Positions 7,177 through 16,041 are shown, counted from the stretch's first letter. The stretch: 51,022 nt of DNA from Oscillibacter sp. (GCA_017527365.1 JAFXQD010000019.1:1-51022); one strand, 5' to 3'. Notes: generated by a model not told the origin, from the sequence alone. Numbers and translations: made by a program.

Positions 7177-9045
7177 TCAGCCGAGAATATAGCCCGACAG
7201 CGGCGGGATTTTCAGCCGCAGGCGCTTGTCGCTCACGACGTAGAACTTTTGCCACGTCAGCAGGTCGGTCGCCTCCGAGCCGCCCGGCCAGTCAATCGTG
7301 ATTTCCCGCTCTTCGCTTCCCGCGTTCACGACAAGCCCCTTGTATTCCGCGTGCTTCCGCCGTCCAAACGCCAGTATGGGTCCCGACGTATAGAGCCAGT
7401 CCAGCGAGCCGCGCTGTAGCGACACCCGCTCATGACGAATCCGCCCCAACGCCGCGAAATGATGTTGCAGGTCGTTCTCCTCATGCCCCCATGGGTACGT
7501 CTCGCGGTTGAACGGGTCTTCCCAGCCCTCCATGCCGCACTCGTCGCCGTAGTACACCGTGGGCGAACCCGGAAACGCGTACAGAATCATAGCCGCAAGG
7601 CGAACCAACGCCAAGCCGCGCCGCCGCTCTTCAGGCGACAGGCGGAACTTTGCGCGCTCCTCCTTCGATTGCGGCGTATGCCTCGCGCCCAGCACGGTTA
7701 AAATCCGCGCCGTGTCGTGCGTCCCCAAGAAGTTCATCGCGGAGTTGAACGCCGCCGGGGGATAGTTTTCGCGCAACGTCTCCAAAGTCTCGCGGAACTG
7801 GTCGGCGTCGCCGCCGCGCAGGTAGTCCAGCGTCGCGCTCCGGAACGGGTAATTCATGACGCCGTGCAGTTCTTTGCCAAGGAAATACCGCCGCCGCTCC
7901 GAATAGGCGATTTTGTTGCTTGCGTCCTCCCATACCTCGCCAATCAGCACGGCATAGGACGCGGTCTCGTGCATGACCTGCCGGATATGCGCTATGAAGC
8001 TGTCGGGAAGTTCGTCGGCGACATCCAGCCGCCAGCCCGACGCCCCCGCCCTCAGCCAGTGCCGGATAACGGAATCCTGATTCCATATCATATAGTTCTG
8101 GTAGCTCTGATTCTCTTCCAGTGTGTCCGGAAGCGTATGGATTCCCCACCATGAGGTATAATCGTCGGGCCATTTGTTGAACTTGTACCATTCATAATAA
8201 GGGCTGTCCTTGCTCTGGTAGGCGCCGAGCTCCGGGTACCAGCCGTCCACGTTGAAATAACGGCTCTGGTCCCCCGTATGGCTGAACACGCCGTCAAGGA
8301 TAATGCGCATACCGCGGCGGTTCGCCTCCATGCACATTTCCCTGAAATCCTCCTCCGTGCCGAGCATGGGGTCAATGTTTTTATAGTCCGCCGTATTGTA
8401 GCGATGGTTGGACGCGGATTCAAAGATGGGGTTAAAGTAGATGGTCGACACGCCCAAGCCCGCGAGGTAATCCATTTTGGACGTGATTCCCTTGAAGGAG
8501 CCGCCGAAAAAGTCGCGGTTCCAAATGCCGTCGGGCGGATTCCATACGGGCTTGTCGTTCCAGTCCTCGTGCACCCAGCGGTTGCCTATCATGCCTTCGG
8601 GGTTCGGGACTTCCAGACGGCAGAACCTGTCGGGGAAAATCTGATATGTGACGCCCGCGCCGAACCAGAAGGGCGTATGGTTCTTTTCGTATACGGTCAT
8701 CTGCCAAGGGTCCTGCTTGCCGTCGTTGCGGTACCCCGTGCGGTCAAGGTCGCACCCGGAGCCGTCGTCGCGCCACAATTTGAAGTAGTACCAGACTAAT
8801 TGCGGCTCGTCGGGCGCGGGGAAGCTGGCGTAAAAGCGGACGCGCTCCCCGTCAATCGCCTGCGGGTATAGTTCCGTCTTGAACTTCTCCCCGGTGTAGT
8901 CGTTGGTCATCATGACGGCGCAATGGGTAAACCCTTCTCTTTGCAAGGGGCGGCACCGCAGAATGATATTCTGCCCGCACGGCACCGCGCCGAACGGGTC
9001 TTTGCAGTGGATGCTTCGGGAATCAAACACAAAGGGTTCGCTCAT
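7177..9045 (-). CDS. GH13 alpha-glycosidase (neopullulanase/amylopullulanase type)
   Basis: A 622-residue cytoplasmic enzyme (no signal peptide) for starch-derived or cyclic oligosaccharides. An N-terminal beta-sandwich of the CBM34 kind (about 1-125) precedes the catalytic barrel. The GH13 motifs are complete: 'DGVFSHTG' (251-258), 'GWRLDVADE' with nucleophile Asp341, 'IGEVWED' with acid/base Glu370, and 'FLGTHDT' with Asp444. The lack of a secretion signal together with CBM34 points to neopullulanase or cyclomaltodextrinase activity on imported substrates; substrate range cannot be read from sequence. ATG at 9045 follows AAGGAGCG. It is flanked by hairpins and appears to be a monocistronic insertion between mrdA and parA. 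Confidence 0.93.
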   Translation of the reverse strand: MSEPFVFDSRSIHCKDPFGAVPCGQNIILRCRPLQREGFTHCAVMMTNDYTGEKFKTELYPQAIDGERVRFYASFPAPDEPQLVWYYFKLWRDDGSGCDLDRTGYRNDGKQDPWQMTVYEKNHTPFWFGAGVTYQIFPDRFCRLEVPNPEGMIGNRWVHEDWNDKPVWNPPDGIWNRDFFGGSFKGITSKMDYLAGLGVSTIYFNPIFESASNHRYNTADYKNIDPMLGTEEDFREMCMEANRRGMRIILDGVFSHTGDQSRYFNVDGWYPELGAYQSKDSPYYEWYKFNKWPDDYTSWWGIHTLPDTLEENQSYQNYMIWNQDSVIRHWLRAGASGWRLDVADELPDSFIAHIRQVMHETASYAVLIGEVWEDASNKIAYSERRRYFLGKELHGVMNYPFRSATLDYLRGGDADQFRETLETLRENYPPAAFNSAMNFLGTHDTARILTVLGARHTPQSKEERAKFRLSPEERRRGLALVRLAAMILYAFPGSPTVYYGDECGMEGWEDPFNRETYPWGHEENDLQHHFAALGRIRHERVSLQRGSLDWLYTSGPILAFGRRKHAEYKGLVVNAGSEEREITIDWPGGSEATDLLTWQKFYVVSDKRLRLKIPPLSGYILG

Positions 9046-9091
9046 GGGGGACGCTCCTTCCTTGTCAAAGCGGCAAAGGCGTGATATGCGG

Positions 9092-9122
9092 GCAGGGAGC
9101 CGATTTGTCGTCGGCTCCCTGC
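9092..9122. other. Strong hairpin between mrdA and the GH13 gene
   Basis: A perfect 12-base-pair stem (9092-9103 with 9111-9122) with a 7-base loop. Neither side has a T-tract, so it may be a weak terminator of mrdA or an mRNA-stabilising or processing structure. Confidence 0.55.
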
Positions 9123-9163
9123 GCGTTGGCTACGTATGCAAGCCGATTTCCGGCGCTCCGCGC

Positions 9164-11431
9164 TTAGGGGAGCAGTTGGTTTTCGCCGGTAATCACGGTC
9201 GGGACGGGCTCCTTGTCAAAGTAGTCGTTGATAATGCGGACGGCGGTGGAGGCGAGATGGGCGCCCGCGCCGCCCTGCTCAATCACCATGCCAATGGCGA
9301 TTTCGGGCTCGTAGTAGGGGGCGAAACAGATAAACACGCCGTTGTTCGTGCGCCCCGCGCCTAACTGCGCCGTTCCGGTTTTCGCGCCCGCCTCTACCAC
9401 GCAATCCTGAAAATAGCGGTCAAGGGAAGTCAGGACAAGGTTCCTCATGCCCGTCTTGACGGCTTTCAGGTTCGCCGTGGAAATGTCGATAACGTTGATA
9501 GGGTTCGTGTCGCCCACGGCGACGACTTCGCTATTGTCGTAAGCCTTCACCGCTTTGAGCAAATGCGCCTTGCAGTGCTTGCCGCCCGAAACAAGCGTGG
9601 CGACGTAGTTGGCAAGCTGTAGGGGCGTGTAAATCTGGTTGGACTGCCCGAACGCCGCCCACGGGGCTTGGTCTTGCCCGACGGGATTTGTGGCGCGCTG
9701 TCCGGTGGCGTCGCCCGTCTCGATTCCGGTGTGCTCCCCAAGCCCGAACTGTTGCAGCCAGAAATTCAGCGTGTTCAGCCCCATGCGGTAACCCATTTCC
9801 GCGAAAAAGACGTTGCAGGAATTTGTGATAGCTTGGCTGATGGTCTGCCGCCCGTGCCCGGAGAGGCGCCAGCAGTTGGCGTAGGCGTTCGCGCCGGGAT
9901 ACGTCCAGCGACCGCCGTCGTAATAGCGTTCGTTCAGCCCGATTTTTCCCGACTGCAACGCCGCAATCGCGGTTGCGGGCTTCAAGGTGGAGCCGGGCGG
10001 GTACGCGCTCATGGTGGCGCGGTTAATCAGAGGCTTGGCGGGGTTGTCGCTGAGGGACTTGTAGCGCTGGGCGTCGTAGTAGTCCGAGGGCTTGAAGGAC
10101 GGGTAGGACGCCATAGCCAAAATTTCGCCCGTGCCGACCTTCACGACCGCGACGCCCGCGCCGCGCTTGTCGCTCCCGTCCTGCGCGTTCATGCCCTCCA
10201 CGCCGTCGCGCAAGGCGTCCTCGACTTTCGCCTGAAAGTCAATGTCAATGGTCAGTTCGACGGTGGCGCCGGGCTGGGGGGTCGTGGAGTAGTATTCGCC
10301 CGTGACTTTGCCGTCCTCGTTGACCGACAGCACGCGCCGCCCGTTCTTGCCCTGCAAATACTGCTCGAACGCCGCCTCTACGCCGCTTCGCCCTATGGTC
10401 GCGTCAAGCGGGTAATCCTTATAAAGCGGGTTCTGCAAGTCCTCCTGAAACAGTTTGCTGACGTTGCCGAGGATATGCGCGGCGCGGTCGGTCTCGTACT
10501 TGCGCACGGACGAGTTTACCACTTTGAAGCCGACGTACTGCCCGTCGGAGAGCATGGAAATAAACGGCGTGTCGATGTTTTCGGTTAAGATATAAGAGCT
10601 GTTGTCGCCTAATTTCTGCCGCTGTTTCAGTTCATAACGGATTCCAAGGGCTTTGCGGGCGTCGTTGGGCGAAAAGTCCTCCGGGATTTCCATGTCCGCC
10701 GCCATCCAGTCCAGCACGACTTCCGGGGTCACGCAGGCGTCGGCCAGCAAATCCGTCGTAAGCAAATCGGGCGAAAGCCGCTCCATTAACGTGCGCTTGT
10801 CGGGCACGTACACGCCCGACGGCTTTTTGTTGCCCTTCAAGAGCTTCTGAACTTTGCCCTTGAAATCCTCCGGAGTTTGGGCGGCCTGTTCCGCCGCCTC
10901 CGCCGCCGCCTGCTCCAAGTCCGCCGTGTCCACTAAAGAACGGTGGTTCAGCAGGTAGTCGCCGATAAAGTCCCGGCTGGGCTTGTACTCCGTAAGGTAC
11001 TTCAAGAGCCGCCGCCGCTGGTCTCTGGAAACCTCGTCCACGGTGAACGCGAACGGCTCCTCTTTCGTGATGGGCAAGGTGTCGACCCACGCCCGCCCTT
11101 GGCTTTCGCACAGTTGGAGCAGGCGGAGTATGGCGGCGTTCGGTTCCTCGTCCTTTTTCAGCAAAGCCGGGTCAAAGGTCAGGTCATAGGAAGAGGCGTT
11201 GGAAATGAGCGTGGTTCCGTTGCGGTCGGTGACGATTCCCCGCGACGCCTTGATGGTCTCCCGGCGCACGATGGAGCTTGTGGACTGCGCGAGGTATTCG
11301 TCATGCCGGATAACCTGCGTGTTGTAGAGGACGCCGGCAAACAGGAGCATGACCGTGGAAATTCCGCCCGCGAGGATGAACAGCCGCCCCATGCGCACCG
11401 GGGCGCCGTTGTCGCGCCGATGATAAGCCAA
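9164..11431 (-). CDS. mrdA: Penicillin-binding protein 2 (elongation transpeptidase)
   Basis: The class B PBP that crosslinks peptidoglycan during rod elongation with RodA, MreC and MreD. One membrane segment lies at about 16-36. The pedestal/dimerisation domain extends to about 375 and includes an Ala/Glu/Gln-rich stretch at about 172-200. In the transpeptidase domain, STLK at 481-484 supplies the catalytic Ser481, SCN is at 538-540 and KTG at 684-686. At 755 residues it is somewhat longer than usual, mainly in the pedestal. The start is TTG at 11431 preceded by AAAGGGGG; no better ATG exists in frame. It has its own promoter candidate but follows mreC and mreD in the usual order. Confidence 0.95.
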   Translation of the reverse strand: MAYHRRDNGAPVRMGRLFILAGGISTVMLLFAGVLYNTQVIRHDEYLAQSTSSIVRRETIKASRGIVTDRNGTTLISNASSYDLTFDPALLKKDEEPNAAILRLLQLCESQGRAWVDTLPITKEEPFAFTVDEVSRDQRRRLLKYLTEYKPSRDFIGDYLLNHRSLVDTADLEQAAAEAAEQAAQTPEDFKGKVQKLLKGNKKPSGVYVPDKRTLMERLSPDLLTTDLLADACVTPEVVLDWMAADMEIPEDFSPNDARKALGIRYELKQRQKLGDNSSYILTENIDTPFISMLSDGQYVGFKVVNSSVRKYETDRAAHILGNVSKLFQEDLQNPLYKDYPLDATIGRSGVEAAFEQYLQGKNGRRVLSVNEDGKVTGEYYSTTPQPGATVELTIDIDFQAKVEDALRDGVEGMNAQDGSDKRGAGVAVVKVGTGEILAMASYPSFKPSDYYDAQRYKSLSDNPAKPLINRATMSAYPPGSTLKPATAIAALQSGKIGLNERYYDGGRWTYPGANAYANCWRLSGHGRQTISQAITNSCNVFFAEMGYRMGLNTLNFWLQQFGLGEHTGIETGDATGQRATNPVGQDQAPWAAFGQSNQIYTPLQLANYVATLVSGGKHCKAHLLKAVKAYDNSEVVAVGDTNPINVIDISTANLKAVKTGMRNLVLTSLDRYFQDCVVEAGAKTGTAQLGAGRTNNGVFICFAPYYEPEIAIGMVIEQGGAGAHLASTAVRIINDYFDKEPVPTVITGENQLLP

Positions 11432-11477
11432 AGCGCATTCCCCCTTTCAATTTTCATGTAACGGTTGCCGTATCCAT

Positions 11478-11506
11478 AGTGTAGCGCTTTTTCCGCGACA
11501 AGACAA
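11478..11506 (-). promoter_or_regulatory. Candidate promoter of mrdA
   Basis: Minus strand TTGTCT (11501-11506) and TACACT (11478-11483) with a 17-base spacer, located in the gap between mreD and mrdA. Each box has two mismatches or fewer. Confidence 0.5.
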
Positions 11507-11514
11507 GCGGAATT

Positions 11515-12045
11515 TTACGCCGTCCCCTTGTGCATTTCCTCATAGCGCGTCCTGTCGGCGACGAGCCGGAACAGAAGCGTCATGAGCGGCGACAGGAGCG
11601 GAACCGTGGCGAAAAACTCGCGCCCCGTCAAGTATAATCCGGTCATCCACGGGGACGGGTCGCCCCAAGTCCAGAACAGGAAGCAGTGGAAGAAGCCGTT
11701 GACGGCGAAGGCGACGACAGAGACGACGTAGGAGCAGAGCAGTCCGGCGGGGAGGAACTGGCGGGAGATAAAGGACGCAATCAGGGCGGAAACCGGGAAA
11801 GAGAGCGTATAGAAGCAGGGCAGGCTTTCGGGCAGGAGCAAATCGCAGAACACGCCCGTCAGGATGGCGAACGCGCCGCCGAATCCGACGGAATCCATGG
11901 TCGCGGGAATAACGGCCAAGAGCGGGTAGAGAAACGGAATGGCGCCGAACAAAGTCAGGCGCTGGGCGAAACACTGCGCAATCAGGCAGAGGAACGCCGC
12001 GAGCAGATAGAGCGCCCATTTGAAGACAAGGGAATTGCGGAACAC
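11515..12045 (-). CDS. mreD: Rod shape-determining protein MreD
   Basis: A polytopic membrane protein of the elongation complex. The 176 residues are almost entirely hydrophobic, with about five membrane helices, an early acidic/Gly patch ('DSVGFGGAFAILTGVFCDLL') typical of MreD, and a charged C-terminal tail. The start is GTG at 12045 with AAGGAGG seven bases away. It sits 28 bases downstream of mreC and upstream of mrdA, the standard mreC-mreD-mrdA order. No mreB is in this window. Low sequence conservation in this family means the call leans on topology and context. Confidence 0.9.
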   Translation of the reverse strand: MFRNSLVFKWALYLLAAFLCLIAQCFAQRLTLFGAIPFLYPLLAVIPATMDSVGFGGAFAILTGVFCDLLLPESLPCFYTLSFPVSALIASFISRQFLPAGLLCSYVVSVVAFAVNGFFHCFLFWTWGDPSPWMTGLYLTGREFFATVPLLSPLMTLLFRLVADRTRYEEMHKGTA

Positions 12046-12073
12046 GGAAAGCGCCTCCTTTCTTGCGCCGCGC

Positions 12074-12916
12074 TCAAGTCACGATGTCGAACGACTTGAT
12101 AATGGCGACCTGCGTCAAGCCGTTGAAATCGGACTGCGGCGTGAGGACGGCGTAAGGCGCGGAGCCGGAATCGTTCGGGCGCACTTCGTCAATGGTGCCG
12201 ATGACCAGCCCGGAGGGGTAATAGCCCCCGACGCCCGACGTGACCACGAGGTCGCCCGCCAAAACTTGGCTGTCCGCCGGGAGGTAGTCCAAACGCGCCT
12301 GCCCCTTTTCCATCAGGGAAAATTCGCCTTTCAGGACGCCCAATTCCTTTGTGCGGAACACCTGCGCCCCCACGGAAGTGTCCGTGTCGGTAATCGCCCG
12401 CATGGTCGACCAGTTGAGCCCGGCGCGGGCGATAACGCCCACCAGCGCCCCGGTGGGGTCAATCACGCAGTCGCCGACTTCCACGCCGTGGGACGTGCCC
12501 TTGTCCAGCGTGACAGCCGCCGTCCAGTTCGAGACGGCGTGCTCCGTGATGAGCGCCGTCTCCAAGTCGGACAAGTCGCGGCGCTGTTGGCGCAAGCCCA
12601 GCCATTCCCGCAGGCGGCGGTTTTCGTCGCTGTCGTTCTCCGCCTGCCGTATCGCCTCCTCCATGTCGGCGATTTTCTTCTTTAAGGCGGCGTTTTCCTC
12701 CTGCAACTTCGTCACGTCGTTGCGGTAAATCTGCCGCTCGTTGTACCACGTTGCGAACGAGTTCGCGCCCGAACGGAACGGCGTCGCCAAGACGTTGACC
12801 ACGTTCTCCGCGATGGACGAGGACGCGCCCGTCACGCTTCCGACCGCCAGCAGAGCCGACACCACCGCCGCGACCAGCAAAAGCAAAAACCAGTTGTTTT
12901 TGAAAAAATCGCTCAT
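12074..12916 (-). CDS. mreC: Rod shape-determining protein MreC
   Basis: An extracytoplasmic scaffold that contacts PBP2. There is one membrane anchor at about 8-28, a coiled coil at about 66-105 (KLQEENAALKKKIADMEEAI), and the MreC beta-barrel domain from about 115 with conserved 'GVEVGDCVIDPTGALVGVI' and 'VVTSGVGGYYPSGLVIGTI'. Length 280 is normal. It lies between maf and mreD, as in many Firmicutes where maf precedes the mre genes. Confidence 0.96.
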   Translation of the reverse strand: MSDFFKNNWFLLLLVAAVVSALLAVGSVTGASSSIAENVVNVLATPFRSGANSFATWYNERQIYRNDVTKLQEENAALKKKIADMEEAIRQAENDSDENRRLREWLGLRQQRRDLSDLETALITEHAVSNWTAAVTLDKGTSHGVEVGDCVIDPTGALVGVIARAGLNWSTMRAITDTDTSVGAQVFRTKELGVLKGEFSLMEKGQARLDYLPADSQVLAGDLVVTSGVGGYYPSGLVIGTIDEVRPNDSGSAPYAVLTPQSDFNGLTQVAIIKSFDIVT

Positions 12917-12946
12917 AGTTTCCCTCCCTCGCGCCGCGGCGCCGAT

Positions 12947-13513
12947 TCACAGCAGACGCCAGCCAAATTCGGACAGCATGGAATCCAACAGCGGGAGCGG
13001 CAACCCGATAACGTTGGAAAAATCGCCGTCCACGCGCTCGACCAACAGCGCGCCGCGCCCCTGCAAGCCGTAAGCCCCGGCCTTGTCCATGGGCTCGCCC
13101 GTGGCGATATAACGCCGCAACGTTTCTTCGCTCGCCGTGCGGAACGTCACGTCCGTGGATTCCGAACGCGTCAGGAAGCGTTCCCCCTGCCGGACGGTCA
13201 CGCCCGTGCAGACCGCGTGCCGCCGCCCCTGCAACGCCGCCAGCATCCGCAACGCGTCGGACGCGTCGCGGGGCTTGCCCAAGCGCAAGCCGTCCAGAAA
13301 AACCATGGTGTCCGCCGCGACGATAATTTCATCGGGGAACGCCCGGACGGCCTCCGCCTTCTGCCGCGACAACGCTTCCACGGTCTCTTGCGGCGGCAAG
13401 CCTTCGGGCGGGCGCTCCTCCGCGTTCGGGACGCGGATAATAAAATCATCCAGTCCGATTTGCCTTAGCAAATCCCGCCGCCGGGGAGACCCCGACGCCA
13501 ATACAAGTTTCAA
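12947..13513 (-). CDS. maf: Maf nucleoside triphosphate pyrophosphatase
   Basis: A house-cleaning pyrophosphatase for non-canonical nucleotides (dTTP/UTP type), implicated in septum control in Bacillus. The signature 'LVLASGSPRRRDLLRQIGL' begins the protein, and 'AADTMVFLDG' and 'YGLQGRGALLVERVDGDFSNVIGLPL' complete the active site. At 188 residues it has normal length. The start is TTG at 13513, supported by AAAGGAAAGG and by the conserved MKLVLASGSPRR N-terminus; no alternative start keeps the motif. It is followed closely by mreC. Confidence 0.96.
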   Translation of the reverse strand: MKLVLASGSPRRRDLLRQIGLDDFIIRVPNAEERPPEGLPPQETVEALSRQKAEAVRAFPDEIIVAADTMVFLDGLRLGKPRDASDALRMLAALQGRRHAVCTGVTVRQGERFLTRSESTDVTFRTASEETLRRYIATGEPMDKAGAYGLQGRGALLVERVDGDFSNVIGLPLPLLDSMLSEFGWRLL

Positions 13514-13544
13514 AATTTACACGCCTTTCCTTTAAAAATAAGCG

Positions 13545-13976
13545 TCAGATTCCGGTGGAGCCGAACCCGCCGCGATTCTCTTCCGACAACCGTCCTACCG
13601 TCTGGAAGCGCAGCGCGGGCTGATTTTTCATAATCCGGAATTGGCAAATCCGGGCGCCCTTTTCAATCACGGCGTCGCGGGTGGCGTAAGCGGGGAACAT
13701 CCACTCGTCCGCGTCGCCGCGATAGGAATTGTCAATCACGCCCACGGAGTTCGCTTGGATTACGCCGTAATTCCGAAAGGTCGAACTGCGCGGGGCAATA
13801 TGCGCCTCGTAGCCGTCGGGCAGGGCAATCGCCACGCCCAGACGGATTAGGCGGAACTCCCCCGCCGCAAGCGCGACGGTCTCCGCCGCGCAAAGGTCAA
13901 CCCAGTCGGATTTTCCGCCGACATATTGCAATTCGGGCAGGCCGTCCGCCAGATAGCGCACCAACAGCGTTTCCAT
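13545..13976 (-). CDS. dut: dUTP diphosphatase
   Basis: Hydrolyses dUTP to dUMP, limiting uracil incorporation. The trimeric dUTPase motifs are in order: a substrate-specificity block 'HIAPRSSTFRNYGVIQANS', the uracil hairpin 'GVIDNSYRGD', 'GARICQFRIM', and the C-terminal Gly-rich loop 'RGGFGSTG' that closes over the active site. ATG at 13976 gives 143 residues with GGAAAGG upstream; the longer frame upstream is antisense low-complexity. It lies 31 bases upstream of maf, so nucleotide-pool sanitising genes are adjacent. Confidence 0.94.
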   Translation of the reverse strand: METLLVRYLADGLPELQYVGGKSDWVDLCAAETVALAAGEFRLIRLGVAIALPDGYEAHIAPRSSTFRNYGVIQANSVGVIDNSYRGDADEWMFPAYATRDAVIEKGARICQFRIMKNQPALRFQTVGRLSEENRGGFGSTGI

Positions 13977-14061
13977 AGGCTTTCCTTTCCCGCGCAATCC
14001 GCCCGCACGGGACGCCGGACGGCGATTCCATGCGGGCGCCGCGTATGTCCTGACGGCGGAA

Positions 14062-14760
14062 TTACGATTCCCCAACGGCTTCCGGGGCGGCTTCGACCGC
14101 CTCCGGCTCCGGCGCGGCGGCTTCGGGCGCGGTCTTGACAACCTCCGCGACGGCGGACGCCTCCGCAACTTCCGTTACGGCTTCAACGGCTTCCGCCGCT
14201 TCCGTCTCGGCGGTTTCCGGTTGGGCGGCGGTTTCCTCCGCGACTTCCGCTCTCACGGCTTCCGCCTTCGCCTTGCGCGTCTTGCGCGGACGCTTCGACT
14301 TTTCCACAAGCTCCGCCATCTCCGCTTCGTTCAACGGCTCCGACGGCTCTTCCGGCTCGGCTTCCTCCGCGCCGCTCCGCCCGGATTTTGCCGTCTTTTG
14401 AATCTTTTGCAGGCTCTTCTCCGCCTTCGCAAGAGCTTTTTCCGCCTTCTCCAGCTTCTTTTGCAGGCTCAGGTTTTCGCGCTTGTAGGCGTTGGCGTCG
14501 GCCTTGGCGGTCGCCTCGGCGTCAAGGGCGCTCTTAATCTGCGCCCGGAGCTGTTCGTCCGTCTCGCGGACTTTGAACAGTTCGTCGGTGATATTGACCG
14601 CCGCCATAATCGCGGCGTCCATGCGCCCCACGCGCCTTGCCAGCATTTTTTGCATTTCCGCGTTGACGTGGTTGCCCACGGCTTGCGTATACTCTATGGA
14701 ATCGTCCGTGATGAGCTTGAACTCCTCGCCGCAGATTTTCACAGTTACGCTGTTGCTCAT
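14062..14760 (-). CDS. zapA: ZapA-like cell division protein with long C-terminal tail
   Basis: The N-terminal 75 residues ('VTVKICGEEFKLITDDSIEY', then 'MDAAIMAAVNITDELFK') match ZapA, which bundles FtsZ and promotes Z-ring assembly. A coiled coil follows (about 75-135). The last 95 residues are an Ala/Glu/Pro/Val-rich low-complexity tail with a basic KRPRKTRKAK patch. ZapA alone is about 90 residues, so 232 is unusually long. ATG at 14760 follows GGAAGGAG. It has an extended -10 promoter and heads the dut-maf-mreC-mreD run. ZapA identity is likely; the tail's function is unknown. Confidence 0.82.
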   Translation of the reverse strand: MSNSVTVKICGEEFKLITDDSIEYTQAVGNHVNAEMQKMLARRVGRMDAAIMAAVNITDELFKVRETDEQLRAQIKSALDAEATAKADANAYKRENLSLQKKLEKAEKALAKAEKSLQKIQKTAKSGRSGAEEAEPEEPSEPLNEAEMAELVEKSKRPRKTRKAKAEAVRAEVAEETAAQPETAETEAAEAVEAVTEVAEASAVAEVVKTAPEAAAPEPEAVEAAPEAVGES

Positions 14761-14832
14761 AGCAATGCTCCTTCCTATTTTAACGGAAGCCGTCGCGGGC
14801 GCGGCGGGCTTCCGCCTTGTGCCGTTCGGCTC

Positions 14833-14841
14833 ATTATAGCA
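14833..14841 (-). promoter_or_regulatory. Extended -10 promoter of the zapA-dut-maf-mre unit
   Basis: TGC directly before TATAAT (14833-14838) on the minus strand gives a perfect extended -10. No good -35 is present at 16-18 bases. The start codon is about 72 bases downstream. Confidence 0.65.
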
Positions 14842-14918
14842 CAGTCCGACAATAAGCGCCACAGGAAAACGGGCTTCCCGATTGAAATTTTCAAGAAAAA
14901 TTTTCGTTTCCGCGCTAT

Positions 14919-15686
14919 TTACTCCATTCCGTACAGGCGTTTCCCGTTGTCCCAAGCCGCCCGGCGCATTTCCTCCGCGCTTACGCCCTTCCACTCCGCT
15001 AATTTCTCGATGATAAACGGCAGGTTGCGGCTGTCGTTGCGCCTGCCCCGGTTCGGAACGGGCGTCAGGTACGGCGAATCGGTCTCTACTACGATTCTGT
15101 CCATGGGCGTTATCGCGGCGACTTCCGCCGCCCGCCGCGCTTTCGGATAGGTAATCGGGCCGTCGAAACCAAGATACCAGCCGCGCTTGAGAAGCTCTTC
15201 CGCCATTTCCGGACTGCCCGAAAAGCAGTGGAACACGCCCCGCGCTTCCGGATAGTCGCGGACAATCTCCATACAATCGCCGTGGGCTTCGCGGTCGTGC
15301 ACGATAACGGGCAAGCCTAATTCAACGGCAAGCTCGATTTGGCGGCGGAACACGGCTTGCTGAAATTCGCGGGGCGGGTTGTCTTTCCAGTGGTAGTCCA
15401 GCCCGATTTCCCCGACGGCGACGACGCCCGGCTCCGCGCACAGGCGGCGCAACTCCTGAAATTCGGCGTCTCCGGCTCCGGCGCAGTCCTCCGGGTGCAG
15501 ACCGACGGCGGCGCGGACGTGCGGGAAGCGCCGCGCAAGCGCTACGGCGGCGCGTGACGACGGGATGTCGCAACCGGGATTCACGACGAGCTCAACCCCG
15601 GCGGCGGGCAGGCTTGCCAGAACCGCGTCGCGGTCGGCGTCGAACTGTTTGGAATCGTAATGCGCGTGGGTGTCGAACAGCGGCAT
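14919..15686 (-). CDS. tatD: TatD-family metal-dependent DNase
   Basis: A TIM-barrel hydrolase with exonuclease activity on DNA. Metal ligands are visible: HxH in 'FDTHAHYD' (His7, His9), Glu in 'VGEIGLDYHW', His in 'VIVHDREAH', His in 'GVFHCFSGS' and Asp in 'ETDSPYL'. ATG at 15686 gives 255 residues and follows AAGGAG; upstream codons of the frame are not family-like. It lies just downstream of rpsT and its terminator, so expression may depend on readthrough. Confidence 0.95.
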   Translation of the reverse strand: MPLFDTHAHYDSKQFDADRDAVLASLPAAGVELVVNPGCDIPSSRAAVALARRFPHVRAAVGLHPEDCAGAGDAEFQELRRLCAEPGVVAVGEIGLDYHWKDNPPREFQQAVFRRQIELAVELGLPVIVHDREAHGDCMEIVRDYPEARGVFHCFSGSPEMAEELLKRGWYLGFDGPITYPKARRAAEVAAITPMDRIVVETDSPYLTPVPNRGRRNDSRNLPFIIEKLAEWKGVSAEEMRRAAWDNGKRLYGME

Positions 15687-15719
15687 ACGGTACGCTCCTT
15701 CCTTGCGCGGGCGCGGCGG

Positions 15720-15775
15720 GAAAATAAAAAACATCCCCCCGAAACACAGCGTAAAAGCGCGGCTTCGGGGAGGCG
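15720..15775 (-). terminator. Terminator of rpsT
   Basis: On the minus strand CCCCGAA (within 15765-15772) pairs with TTCGGGG (15737-15743) around a 21-base loop, then a T-rich run TTTTTTATTTT follows. It begins 3 bases after the rpsT stop. Confidence 0.75.
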
Positions 15776-15777
15776 GG

Positions 15778-16041
15778 TCAGCCAACCTGATTGAGTTTCA
15801 AGGTCATGGCGCTTTTTTTGTGCGCGGCGGCGTTCTTATGGAGCGCGCCCTTGGCGACAGCTTGGTCAACCTTCTTCACGGCGACACGGTAAGCGCTCTC
15901 GGCTCCGGCGCGGTCGCCGTTGGCGGCGGCGGCCTCGAACTTCTTCACGGCGGTTTTCATATCGGACTTGCGGGCGCGGTTGCGGGCGTTCCGCACTTTT
16001 CCGATGAGGTCGCGCTTCTTCGCGGACTTAATGTTCGGCAA
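15778..16041 (-). CDS. rpsT: 30S ribosomal protein S20
   Basis: S20 binds the 5' domain of 16S rRNA early in 30S assembly. The protein begins PNIKSAKKRDLIGKVRNARN, is strongly basic and helical, and contains 'ALHKNAAAHKKS', all typical. The start is TTG at 16041: AAGGAGG lies 8 bases before it and it restores the family N-terminus MPNIKSAKKR. The in-frame GTG at 16050 overlaps the Shine-Dalgarno sequence itself and is unlikely. Length is 87 residues. It has a good promoter of its own and a terminator. Confidence 0.96.
   Translation of the reverse strand: MPNIKSAKKRDLIGKVRNARNRARKSDMKTAVKKFEAAAANGDRAGAESAYRVAVKKVDQAVAKGALHKNAAAHKKSAMTLKLNQVG

Noticed and set aside
9046-9163. TTGACA just before the GH13 gene as a promoter
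   Set aside because: It is only about 25 bases from the start codon, leaving no room for a -10 and leader.
9668-10588. A 306-codon plus-strand open frame inside mrdA
   Set aside because: Antisense to the transpeptidase domain of PBP2 with no motif of its own.
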